Shown in pieces: positions 17,035 to 23,845 of a DNA stretch of 64,000 bases. The stretch comes from Clostridia bacterium (GTDB lineage: Bacteria; Bacillota; Clostridia; Oscillospirales; CAG-272). Position numbers and translations under genes: made by a program. Position 1 is the stretch's first letter. The number at the start of each line of letters is the position of its first letter. The notes under the pieces are model-generated. The model did not search any database. It had not been told where the DNA came from and saw only the letters and a list, made by a program, of their open reading frames with translations. The DNA lies in assembly GCA_024405755.1 (NCBI GenBank), contig JAKSOD010000003.1, forward strand, positions 50,992-114,991, given 5' to 3'.

Positions 17035-17073
17035 AGAGGACTCCTTTTGAAAACGACCACAATTGTATGCAGC

Positions 17074-18480
17074 TTACACCTTTGACATCAAAACAACCGT
17101 CTCAACGTGGCCGGTACGGGGAAAAAGATCAACGGGTTGAACGGGCGACATCCGCCAACCGTCGGCGGCAAGGATCGCGCAGTCACGCGCAAGTGTTGCG
17201 GGATTACAGGAGATATACACAATTTTCTTCGCCCGACATGCAGTCAGCGTATGAAGCAGTTCCTCGGCACAACCCTTTCTCGGAGGATCAAGCACTATTA
17301 CATCCGGTGCATATTGAGGATCCGAAAGCAAAGCGGCGGCACCGTCGGCTGAATCGGCACAGATAAAACGTGCATTTCCGACTCTGTTGGCCTCTGCGTT
17401 CCTTACCGCACATTCCACAGCCTGCGGTACGATCTCCACCCCAACAAGTTCCGACACTTTCTCCGCCATTGAAAGACCTACAGTGCCTATTCCGCAGTAA
17501 AGATCAAGCAGCCTCTCTCCGCCGGAAAGCTGTGCCATTCCTGCCGCTGTTTGGCAAAGAAGCTCAGCGGCGTCGTGATTCACCTGATAAAATGCAGCAG
17601 GCGATACTTCAAGTTTTTTTCCGCAGAAAACGTCCGTTATCCCGTCTTTACCCGCAACTGTCACATATTCGTCTCCGAGGATCACATTTGAGGACATCAG
17701 GTTTATATTCAGCGTTACGCTTACGATTCGCGGGAACATTTTCATAACTTCCGCAGCGTATTCTTCAGCTGCCGGCAGAGTTCTGCCGTTGATCACAAGG
17801 CAGACTCCGATCTCGCCGTTCTCCCCTGCTCCGTAGCGAAGATACAGATGACGCAGTATTCCTTTGCCATCCGCTTCGTCATATACGGTTATTCCGTGAA
17901 TTTCGGCAAATTTGCAGGTAAATCGTGCGATCTGTCCGAATATCTCCGGTTGAAGCGGGCAATTCTCATCTCCGGCAACACGGTGAGTCCCCGACGCATA
18001 AAATCCGGCGCGAATACCGTTTTTTGTCTTTGCAAAACGGTACTGCCCCTTATTGCGGTATCTCCACGTCACGGGAATTCCGTTTTTGTCTTTTACGCAT
18101 AGTACCGGAAGTATTTCAGCGTCCGGAAGTCCTGCTTTGTCAAATTCCGCACGGACATTGGCGTATTTCAGTTCGAGTTCGTGCCCGTATTTTACCGCTC
18201 TGTACGCACAGCCTCCGCATGTTGCGGGGGCGCGGCAGGGATCTGTCTTATCACGCAGATCGGATGATTTAAGTATTTCCGTCAGTTTCCCGACGCAGTA
18301 ACTCTTCGTTACTTTGATTATCAGTGTCCTGACCCTGTCTCCCGTAACGGCACCGGGAACAAAAACAACTACACCGTCATCAGTCCGTCCCACGCCGTAT
18401 CCGAGATTGCTGACGGCGGTTATTTCAAGTTCCGCCGCCGTGTTTTTCTTTATTCCGTTTTTTTTCTTTGATTCAGACAT
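17074..18480 (-). CDS. rlmD: 23S rRNA (uracil-C5)-methyltransferase, RlmD/TrmA family
   Basis: About 468 residues. An N-terminal TRAM-like RNA-binding domain (ITAVSNLGYGVGR, VVVFVPGAVTGDRVR) precedes the iron-sulfur cysteines (CRAPATCGGC near 85-94, CPL further on). The SAM-binding LLDLYCGIGTVGLS and the catalytic Cys in YISCNPATLARD follow, and the protein ends in GHVETVVLMSK. The frame is open 37 codons further upstream, but the ATG at 18480 overlaps the preceding gene's stop by 8 bases, which fits a tightly packed operon. It methylates U1939 or a related uridine of 23S rRNA; several paralogues exist in Clostridia, so the exact uridine is uncertain. Confidence 0.93.
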   Translation of the reverse strand: MSESKKKNGIKKNTAAELEITAVSNLGYGVGRTDDGVVVFVPGAVTGDRVRTLIIKVTKSYCVGKLTEILKSSDLRDKTDPCRAPATCGGCAYRAVKYGHELELKYANVRAEFDKAGLPDAEILPVLCVKDKNGIPVTWRYRNKGQYRFAKTKNGIRAGFYASGTHRVAGDENCPLQPEIFGQIARFTCKFAEIHGITVYDEADGKGILRHLYLRYGAGENGEIGVCLVINGRTLPAAEEYAAEVMKMFPRIVSVTLNINLMSSNVILGDEYVTVAGKDGITDVFCGKKLEVSPAAFYQVNHDAAELLCQTAAGMAQLSGGERLLDLYCGIGTVGLSMAEKVSELVGVEIVPQAVECAVRNAEANRVGNARFICADSADGAAALLSDPQYAPDVIVLDPPRKGCAEELLHTLTACRAKKIVYISCNPATLARDCAILAADGWRMSPVQPVDLFPRTGHVETVVLMSKV

Positions 18481-19150
18481 AATATTTCGCGCCGTTATCA
18501 AGGCAGAGGCAGCCGAGTCTTCCGCCGCGTCCTGCTCCGCAGTCGATGGCATAGTATCCGTCGCCTTCGTAAATCTCTCCCATACCGTCAAAATGCTCGG
18601 TGGTAGGCAGATGCCCGCAGATCACAGTCATTCCCTCAACCTTACGGTCTGCGTCATCAGCGCAGAAATCCTCCGGATCGTAATCATCAAAATCGCGCCC
18701 CGCCTTATATCCTCTTACTCCCGAATGAACAAGCAGCCAGTCGCGGCCGCCCGCATTCACGGTCTCGTATGCCGGAAGGTCTGCAAGATAATCAAGGACT
18801 CCCTCTTTCATATCCGCGTCGAGTGCACGGAATGCGTCAAGTGTCACCTGACCGCCGTTCTGTACCCACTCGGTCATTTCCTTTATATAATCTGCGTCGG
18901 GTGCTCCTCCGTCGCGCAGCATTTTATCAAATCCTGAAAGCATCCGGCAGGCAATCCTGTCTCTCTCTCCGGCAACGGGCCAGATGTTCTCGCGGAAAGT
19001 GAGATCGCAGAGCAGATTCATTGTTTCAGGACCGTAATCCACTATATCCCCGAGTACGAACATCACGTCGTCCTTGCCGAATCTGATCTGTTCAAGCAGC
19101 GTCACGAACTGATCGTAGCACCCGTGCGGATTGGAAATAACGTATGTCAT
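18473..19150 (-). CDS. Calcineurin-like metallophosphoesterase with altered metal motifs
   Basis: A 225-residue protein of the PPP/ApaH-like phosphoesterase fold. The normal first motif SDxHG reads SNPHG (Asn7), the second GDIVDYGP is intact (Asp35, Asp38), and the third, normally GNHE/D, reads GERD (residues 61-64). Later histidine motifs LLVHSG and VICGHLPT are present. Two of the metal and phosphate ligands are thus replaced, so the enzyme may use a modified centre or bind rather than hydrolyse. It sits between nif3-like and rlmD, 33 bases after the former and overlapping the latter. Substrate unknown; members act on phosphoproteins or dinucleotides. Confidence 0.85.
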   Translation of the reverse strand: MTYVISNPHGCYDQFVTLLEQIRFGKDDVMFVLGDIVDYGPETMNLLCDLTFRENIWPVAGERDRIACRMLSGFDKMLRDGGAPDADYIKEMTEWVQNGGQVTLDAFRALDADMKEGVLDYLADLPAYETVNAGGRDWLLVHSGVRGYKAGRDFDDYDPEDFCADDADRKVEGMTVICGHLPTTEHFDGMGEIYEGDGYYAIDCGAGRGGRLGCLCLDNGAKYYV

Positions 19151-19183
19151 TGCATTATCCTCCGATTAGTTTAAATTTAAAAA

Positions 19184-19951
19184 TCATATTTCTTTCACCG
19201 GAACGCTGTGTATGATTTTTACCTCGGCATCCGGTACAAAACGCCTGACAAGAGAGGCAAGAACCCCGCACACAGGATCCTCAGTATAGTAATGCCCTGC
19301 TTCCACGACGGCGATACCCATACCCGCGGCATAACCGTAGGCATGATGTTTGAATTCTCCGCCAACTATCGCGTCAGCTCCCGCCGCCTTTGCAGCCTCA
19401 ATAAAGTCTGTTGAAGCTCCGCCGAGGACGGCAACACGCTCTGCCTTCCGGTCTTTTGGAAGTTCTGTATATCTGACACTCGGTGCTCCGAGTACGTCTT
19501 TGACCCGTCCTGCAAGTTCGCACACCGTAAGCGGATACGCAAGATTTCCCACTCTGCCAAGGGAAGGAGTTTCCCCGATACCGTATGTCGTGACGTTATT
19601 AAGACCTATCAATTCAGCAAGCACATCATTAACGCCGCCGCGCGCATTGTCAAGCCGAAGATGAAACGAAAACTGAGCAACTCCGTGAGAATACAGTTCA
19701 TTGAACCAAACATCCGGCGGACTTCCGGGGATTCTGTCCCAGAATATGAGAGGATGATGCGTCAGCAGCAGATCAAAGCCTTCATTTACAGCGGTTTCCA
19801 CAGCAGGTCCGTAAGGATCAAGTGCCACGAGTACTTTTTTAACCTGTCTGCCGGAAAAAGGCACGCACTGAGCACCGTCGCAGTCTGTCTCTCCCTGAAA
19901 ATCCGGCGGGAGTATTTCTTCAAGTTTTCCGAAAAGTTCAAGTACTGTCAT
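19184..19951 (-). CDS. Nif3-like dinuclear metal-centre protein (GTP cyclohydrolase 1 type 2 family)
   Basis: A 255-residue NIF3/YqfO-family protein. The metal-binding THHPLIFWDR motif is near residue 64, NARGGVNDVL near 103, and the C-terminal GGEFKHHA near 197 and EAGHYYTE near 216 supply the remaining ligands. It lacks the large CutA-like insertion seen in longer members. Biochemical role is uncertain: some members hydrolyse GTP or have other hydrolase activity. In Bacillota the gene usually sits next to trmK, as here, which supports the assignment. AGGAGG precedes the ATG at 19951. A 180-bp repeat lies between it and trmK. Confidence 0.93.
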   Translation of the reverse strand: MTVLELFGKLEEILPPDFQGETDCDGAQCVPFSGRQVKKVLVALDPYGPAVETAVNEGFDLLLTHHPLIFWDRIPGSPPDVWFNELYSHGVAQFSFHLRLDNARGGVNDVLAELIGLNNVTTYGIGETPSLGRVGNLAYPLTVCELAGRVKDVLGAPSVRYTELPKDRKAERVAVLGGASTDFIEAAKAAGADAIVGGEFKHHAYGYAAGMGIAVVEAGHYYTEDPVCGVLASLVRRFVPDAEVKIIHSVPVKEI

Positions 19952-19976
19952 TCAGTCTATACCTCCTGCGATACTA

Positions 19977-20156
19977 TTAAGGCAATACCGCACAATTCTG
20001 GCGGTGCAGATGCGCCGTCAGATTTTTCGTCAGACGATACAAAATGAGGAAGGAATAGTTTCTCTATTTCAACGAAATTTTGTGAAGTATGACGGAAAAG
20101 ATGCAAGCATATGCGCAGTCAAGGCGTAAGCCGTGAATTGTGCGATATTGCCTTAA
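19977..20156 (+). repeat. 180-bp TTAA-bounded palindromic element, copy 1
   Basis: Begins and ends with TTAA and has 19-bp terminal inverted repeats (AAGGCAATACCGCACAATT; one mismatch at the right end here). It matches the reverse complement of 52779-52958 at all but 5 positions over 180 bases. The two halves are imperfectly complementary along much of their length, so the RNA can fold into a long hairpin. Size, inverted ends and TA/TTAA flanks fit a MITE moved by an IS630-like transposase. It overlaps the end of trmK and supplies its last 12 codons and stop. Confidence 0.93.
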
Positions 20157-20817
20157 GTTCACGGACAAGTTCACGTTCGAAGTCTGCGGATTTTCCCGAT
20201 TTTTCAAGTCCCTCGGCACGGGTGGTATACACTCCGGCAAGGTAACACGCCTGCTTTTGCAGAAGTACTCCGCCGCGGGCAATATTATGCTTTCCGAGCA
20301 CGAGTTCCACGGGTGTCCATTCGCGTTTTTCTTCGTCATATTCTGCGCAAATCGTCTGATAGATTCTTCCGCTGTCGGTGCAGAGAGATTCGTCGGTGAT
20401 GCGAAATCCTCCGGCAAGCAGATCCCGCCTCAGATCGTATGCGTGTGTCATAGGCTGCATTATCAGCCGAACCCCATCCCTGTACGGGAGACAAGATGCA
20501 TTCACTATCCGGGAGATCAGCTCCCCGCCCATGCCGAGAATAAAAATATCCTCAGCACCGCAGTCTTCAAGTCCCGAAAGTCCGTCTGTGAGCACCGTAG
20601 TGATTCTGTCGTAAAGACCGGCAGCGACAATATTCATTTTTGCTCTTTCAAGCGGTCCTGTATTTATATCCGACGCCACGGCACGCGGAGCTATACCTTT
20701 TTTTACAAGGGTTATCGGAAGCATGGCGTGATCTGTCCCTATGTCGGCTGCAATACGCCCCTTTCGCGCAAATTCAGCCGCTGCACAGAGACGGGAGTCA
20801 AGTCTGAACGTTTTCAT
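20119..20817 (-). CDS. trmK: tRNA (adenine(22)-N1)-methyltransferase
   Basis: About 232 residues, methylating A22 of tRNAs with SAM. The N-terminal signature RLDSRLCAAAEFARKG leads to VADIGTDHAMLPI-type SAM-binding (AADIGTDHAML, near residue 23), then SDINTGPLERAK, GMGGELI and MQPM segments typical of TrmK. The ATG at 20817 has GGAG upstream; a TTG nine codons earlier is less likely. The last 12 residues and stop codon are encoded by the 180-bp repeat element, so the natural C-terminus has been replaced; the catalytic domain is untouched. It heads the unit trmK, nif3-like, phosphoesterase, rlmD. Confidence 0.93.
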   Translation of the reverse strand: MKTFRLDSRLCAAAEFARKGRIAADIGTDHAMLPITLVKKGIAPRAVASDINTGPLERAKMNIVAAGLYDRITTVLTDGLSGLEDCGAEDIFILGMGGELISRIVNASCLPYRDGVRLIMQPMTHAYDLRRDLLAGGFRITDESLCTDSGRIYQTICAEYDEEKREWTPVELVLGKHNIARGGVLLQKQACYLAGVYTTRAEGLEKSGKSADFERELVRELKAISHNSRLTP

Positions 20818-20842
20818 TGGATACGGTTTCTCCGTCGTTTTC

Positions 20843-20891
20843 AAAATAAAACCGCAGCCGCGGGGCGGTGCTGTATGCTTGCCCCGCGGCT
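20843..20891 (-). terminator. Terminator after the DUF1858 gene
   Basis: An 11-bp GC-rich stem (AGCCGCGGGGC and its complement, arms at 20881-20891 and 20856-20866) followed on the minus strand by TGCGGTTTTATTTT. It ends the DUF1858 message just ahead of trmK. Confidence 0.85.
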
Positions 20892-20914
20892 CGGCGGTTT
20901 GCCATAATTATTGA

Positions 20915-21112
20915 TTACTTTGCAAGGAACTCGTTGATTGTCTTGACGAGTGCATCAGCGTCGGTGCCGTGAACGGCACATGCTTCCTCGATCGTCTCTC
21001 CTCTGGCTGCGGGACAGCCGAGACAATGCATTCCTATAGCAAAGAAAAACTGAGCGGTATCGGCGTTGGCGTCAAGCAGATCGCCGATAACGGTTTCTTT
21101 CGTAACGGTCAT
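20915..21112 (-). CDS. DUF1858 small redox-disulfide protein
   Basis: A 65-residue protein of the DUF1858 / hybrid-cluster-associated type, related to the N-terminal domain of ScdA/Ric. It starts TVTKETVIGDLLD, and the key motif is GMHCLGCP near residue 27, with a CxxC pair placed at a helix start. The family is associated with redox or iron-sulfur functions; the exact role is unknown. It is monocistronic: a consensus promoter at 21146-21174, a GGAGG site, and a terminator at 20843-20891. Confidence 0.92.
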   Translation of the reverse strand: MTVTKETVIGDLLDANADTAQFFFAIGMHCLGCPAARGETIEEACAVHGTDADALVKTINEFLAK

Positions 21113-21145
21113 TTTTTGCCTCCGTAATTTATTTTTATATATCTT

Positions 21146-21174
21146 ATTATACCCTTATATCTTATTTTTGTCAA
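21146..21174 (-). promoter_or_regulatory. Consensus promoter of the DUF1858 gene
   Basis: TTGACA, 17 bases, TATAAT on the minus strand: a perfect sigma-A promoter, about 33 bases ahead of the ATG. Implies strong expression of this tiny gene. Confidence 0.85.
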
Positions 21175-21214
21175 GCAAATCCGAAAAGGTATGGATTTTT
21201 TTTGCAATTACCCC

Positions 21215-21244
21215 TTGAAAAGTATGGGTATAATATGGTATACT
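21215..21244 (+). promoter_or_regulatory. Promoter of prfB
   Basis: TTGAAA, 18 bases, TATACT on the plus strand. It leaves a transcribed leader of about 150 bases ahead of the prfB start, containing two short hairpins and a six-codon open frame at 21290. Confidence 0.55.
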
Positions 21245-21370
21245 ATAATGAAATTTAATTGCATCAGCCCGAATGGGCGGGAGGATCAGGTTGATACCGT
21301 CACTCAAATAGCATACAGAAACATTTTTCCAAAGCGTACACTACCCCCAAAAATACAGTAAAATATGAAT

Positions 21371-21398
21371 GCCTCCGTCAGGAGGCGGGAGGAATAAA
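21371..21398 (+). promoter_or_regulatory. prfB: Hairpin and ribosome site at the prfB start
   Basis: GCCTCC-GTCA-GGAGGC (21371-21386) forms a tight hairpin ending 1-2 bases before the real ribosome site GGGAGG (21387-21392), which is 6 bases from the TTG start. GGAGGC in the stem is itself a ribosome-site-like sequence, so pairing could expose or mask binding. The leader also holds a similar GGCGGGAGG followed by TTGAT at about 21279-21294. Confidence 0.5.
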
Positions 21399-22520
21399 TT
21401 GATTGTAGCACTTGAAGAAGCAAAATATAAACTTACCGGTATGCGTCCGGTACTCAAAGAACTCGGATCCGCACTTCGGGTTGACGAATTGCGCGAAAAT
21501 GCCGTTGAACTTGAAAAACAGACTCTTGACCCGGGATTCTGGAACGATCAGGAAAACTCATCTAAAATTCTTCAGACAATAAAACAGTCAAAGGACACGG
21601 TTGCCGATTACGAAGCACTCTGTGCCCGCCTCGAAGACGCGATCGCCCTTGCCGAACTTGCAATTGAAGAAAACGACGAGAGCTGTGTCCCCGAAGTTGA
21701 ATCCGAACTTGCAGCCATTATGGCAGCCGAAGAAAAAGAACGTATTTCAGTTCTCCTCTCCGGCGAGTATGACCGAAACAACGCAATTGTGTCGTTCCAC
21801 CCCGGTGCCGGCGGTACCGAAGCTCAGGACTGGGCACTTATGCTGTACCGCATGATCACACGTTGGGCAGAACGCTCAGGTTACAAAGTTAAACTCACCG
21901 ACTGGCTCGACGGAGACGGAGCCGGAATAAAAAGTGCGACCATTATGGTCGAGGGAATAAACGCATACGGATATCTGAAAAGCGAAAACGGAGTTCACCG
22001 TCTTGTGCGCGTTTCCCCCTTTGATGCCGCGGGACGCCGTCAGACTTCATTTGCGTCAATAGAAGTCATGCCCGAATTCGATAAGCTCGATGAGGTCGTC
22101 GTCCGGGACGAGGATTACGACTTTATCCCGTTCCATTCGAGCGGAGCCGGAGGTCAGAACGTAAACAAGGTCTCATCTGCGGTCCGTATCGTTCATAAAC
22201 CTACCGGTATCGTAGTTACATGCCAGACTGAACGCTCGCAGCTTCAGAACAAGGAAACTGCAATGAAAATGCTGAAAGCAAAACTTATGGAAATCAAGAT
22301 CCGCGAACGTCTTGACACCATTGAAGACATTCAGGGCAATAAAACCAATATCGAATGGGGAAATCAGATCCGTTCATATGTATTCATGCCCTACACTCTT
22401 GCCAAGGACACGCGTACCGGATTTGAAACCGGAAACATCAATGCCGTTATGAACGGTGAAATCGACGGATTCATCAACGCTTACCTTAAATATATTTCCA
22501 AACAGCAGGCTGACAACTGA
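21399..22520 (+). CDS. prfB: Peptide chain release factor 2
   Basis: A 373-residue class I release factor reading UAA and UGA. GAGGTEAQDW near 131, VSPFDAAGRR (SPF anticodon-like tripeptide of RF2) near 200 and SSGAGGQNVNK (GGQ peptidyl-hydrolysis motif) near 241 identify it. The start is TTG at 21399: GGGAGG lies 6 bases upstream and the protein then begins IVALEEAKYKL like other RF2 proteins. An upstream in-frame ATG at 21369 would add a Gly-rich leader with no ribosome site. The N-terminal region is one uninterrupted frame, so the UGA-programmed frameshift that controls RF2 in many bacteria is absent. Confidence 0.95.
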   Translation: MIVALEEAKYKLTGMRPVLKELGSALRVDELRENAVELEKQTLDPGFWNDQENSSKILQTIKQSKDTVADYEALCARLEDAIALAELAIEENDESCVPEVESELAAIMAAEEKERISVLLSGEYDRNNAIVSFHPGAGGTEAQDWALMLYRMITRWAERSGYKVKLTDWLDGDGAGIKSATIMVEGINAYGYLKSENGVHRLVRVSPFDAAGRRQTSFASIEVMPEFDKLDEVVVRDEDYDFIPFHSSGAGGQNVNKVSSAVRIVHKPTGIVVTCQTERSQLQNKETAMKMLKAKLMEIKIRERLDTIEDIQGNKTNIEWGNQIRSYVFMPYTLAKDTRTGFETGNINAVMNGEIDGFINAYLKYISKQQADN

Positions 22521-22551
22521 TCAGCTGCGCAGCATAGGACGGGGGATAATT

Positions 22552-22974
22552 ATGAATAGAATGAAATTCAGACGTTTTACTCACAGACTTTTCAAGCGTT
22601 CTCTGCTTTTGTGCGCAATTATCTCCACCGCCGCTGTTCTATCTTCTATCACGGCGCAGCGACGTGAGAAAATTCTCGCCGAACGCCGCCGAAAATCGGC
22701 TCTGACTGTCGTTCTATGCATATTCAGTACCTGCATTGCTTTAGGTGCCGCCTATGCCGCTCTGCACGAGATCAAACATCGCCGCGGAGGATACCTTTTT
22801 GATCTGTTTGACAGAGATGAATACGACGTTGTTGAGCCGGATGAGGAAGAACGTTTTGAGGATATTATCCGAGGAGAGCTCAACGGAGACGACGAGGATT
22901 TCTCAGGCAGTGTTATTTGTCCTGAGAATATCCCACTTGATGAAGAAGTGACCGCAGAAAATTACAGACAATAA
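22552..22974 (+). CDS. Small two-segment membrane protein, unknown function
   Basis: 140 residues, family not recognised. A strongly basic N-terminus (MNRMKFRRFTHRLFKR) precedes a hydrophobic segment at about 17-36, a basic loop, a second segment at about 50-72 and a C-terminal acidic tail of about 60 residues rich in Asp and Glu. The charge pattern places both ends inside the cell. The ATG at 22552 has GGGGG 6 bases upstream; the open frame extends into prfB but without a better start. It lies 31 bases after prfB and ends at a terminator, so it shares the prfB transcript. Confidence 0.75.
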   Translation: MNRMKFRRFTHRLFKRSLLLCAIISTAAVLSSITAQRREKILAERRRKSALTVVLCIFSTCIALGAAYAALHEIKHRRGGYLFDLFDRDEYDVVEPDEEERFEDIIRGELNGDDEDFSGSVICPENIPLDEEVTAENYRQ

Positions 22975-22980
22975 AACGAT

Positions 22981-23018
22981 TTCCCCTACAGACACGGCAA
23001 AAATCTGTCGGGGAATGT
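22981..23018. terminator. Terminator after the prfB unit
   Basis: A 12-bp stem with one mismatch (22981-22992 with 23004-23015) and an 11-base loop, followed by TGTTTTAT on the plus strand. It lies between convergent genes and may serve both. Confidence 0.8.
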
Positions 23019-23022
23019 TTTA

Positions 23023-23418
23023 TCATAATTTGAATTTTTTACGAACACGCTGAATGAAGAAGAAAATCAGATCAACGGCGGCTGCGCAGAGAAACCATAC
23101 CGTGACAAAAATCTCCGAAAATAAGAATGCAAGAACTCTGCTGTCGGTCACTATCCTCTCAGCAATCAGCCATTCCGAAAACAAAAAGACAAGTTCGGAC
23201 ACACAGGCTGCAAGCAAAAAAGTGATAGGATATTCTGTGTCACCCTTGACAAAAAACCAGCAAGGTGAAGAAACGCAGAGAACCGCGAGAAGAAAAATAA
23301 GAAAAGGTATCTCTCCGAACAGTCCGCCGAGATACCCTACTGTGAGCAGGACTGCGGCAATATTAACCACAAAAACGAATATAATGCTTTTCAGGGCAGA
23401 ATGAATGCGCTCTTTCAT
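23023..23418 (-). CDS. Four-segment membrane protein, unknown function
   Basis: 131 residues with four predicted membrane segments (about 9-31, 36-55, 63-83 and 96-121) and a basic C-terminal tail (QRVRKKFKL). No family was recognised and no catalytic motif stands out. Start at 23418 has GGAGG (in AGGCTGATTC upstream the match is weaker), giving a short MKERIHSALK amphipathic leader. It is transcribed alone, convergent with the prfB unit. Confidence 0.65.
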   Translation of the reverse strand: MKERIHSALKSIIFVFVVNIAAVLLTVGYLGGLFGEIPFLIFLLAVLCVSSPCWFFVKGDTEYPITFLLAACVSELVFLFSEWLIAERIVTDSRVLAFLFSEIFVTVWFLCAAAVDLIFFFIQRVRKKFKL

Positions 23419-23701
23419 GAATCAGCCTCCGTGAATCCCGTGAATTTATTCATAATTATATCATCATTTCAACGCTTTGTCAATGTTCATGAAAAAAGTG
23501 GGAATCAACTGAGGATTTACGCCGCATCCTCTTTTTTTTCAGCATCAGGAAACCAAGAATTGCACATATATTATTTTGGAATAATTATGATTTCAACGGT
23601 TTATAGGCATATTTTTAAAGTATCAGCCTGCGTTTTCATCATTCGGCAACCATAGGGTGCTGTAAAGTTCCTCGTGCAGTTGGTAGAAATGCAAAGAGAA
23701 A

Positions 23702-23736
23702 TATAGTATCATATATGTATACTCGGGCATACTATA
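23702..23736. promoter_or_regulatory. Inverted repeat upstream of the HTH-GlmM gene
   Basis: TATAGTAT (23702-23709) and its exact complement ATACTATA (23729-23736) are separated by 19 bases, with another TATAC in between. It lies 110 bases before the HTH-glmM start. It could be the operator of the fused DNA-binding domain, or part of a promoter (TTGGTA, 16 bases, TATAGT at 23680-23707). The remainder of the 427-base gap 23419-23845 is AT-rich and shows no gene. Confidence 0.4.
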
Positions 23737-23845
23737 GAAATGTATGCACGGCACTAAGCATTCATTTTTCGGTATTTTACGTACCGTATTACTCCGGAAC
23801 CGTGTTTTTCAGACGAATCAAATGATCAAAGAAAGGAAAATTCTC

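Noticed and set aside
19661-20047. Possible transposase or protein inside the 180-bp element
   Set aside because: No frame within the element is both open in the two copies and similar to a known protein; the element is non-coding.
21399-21480. Programmed frameshift in prfB
   Set aside because: The frame is continuous from the start codon through the RF2 signature motifs with no internal UGA.
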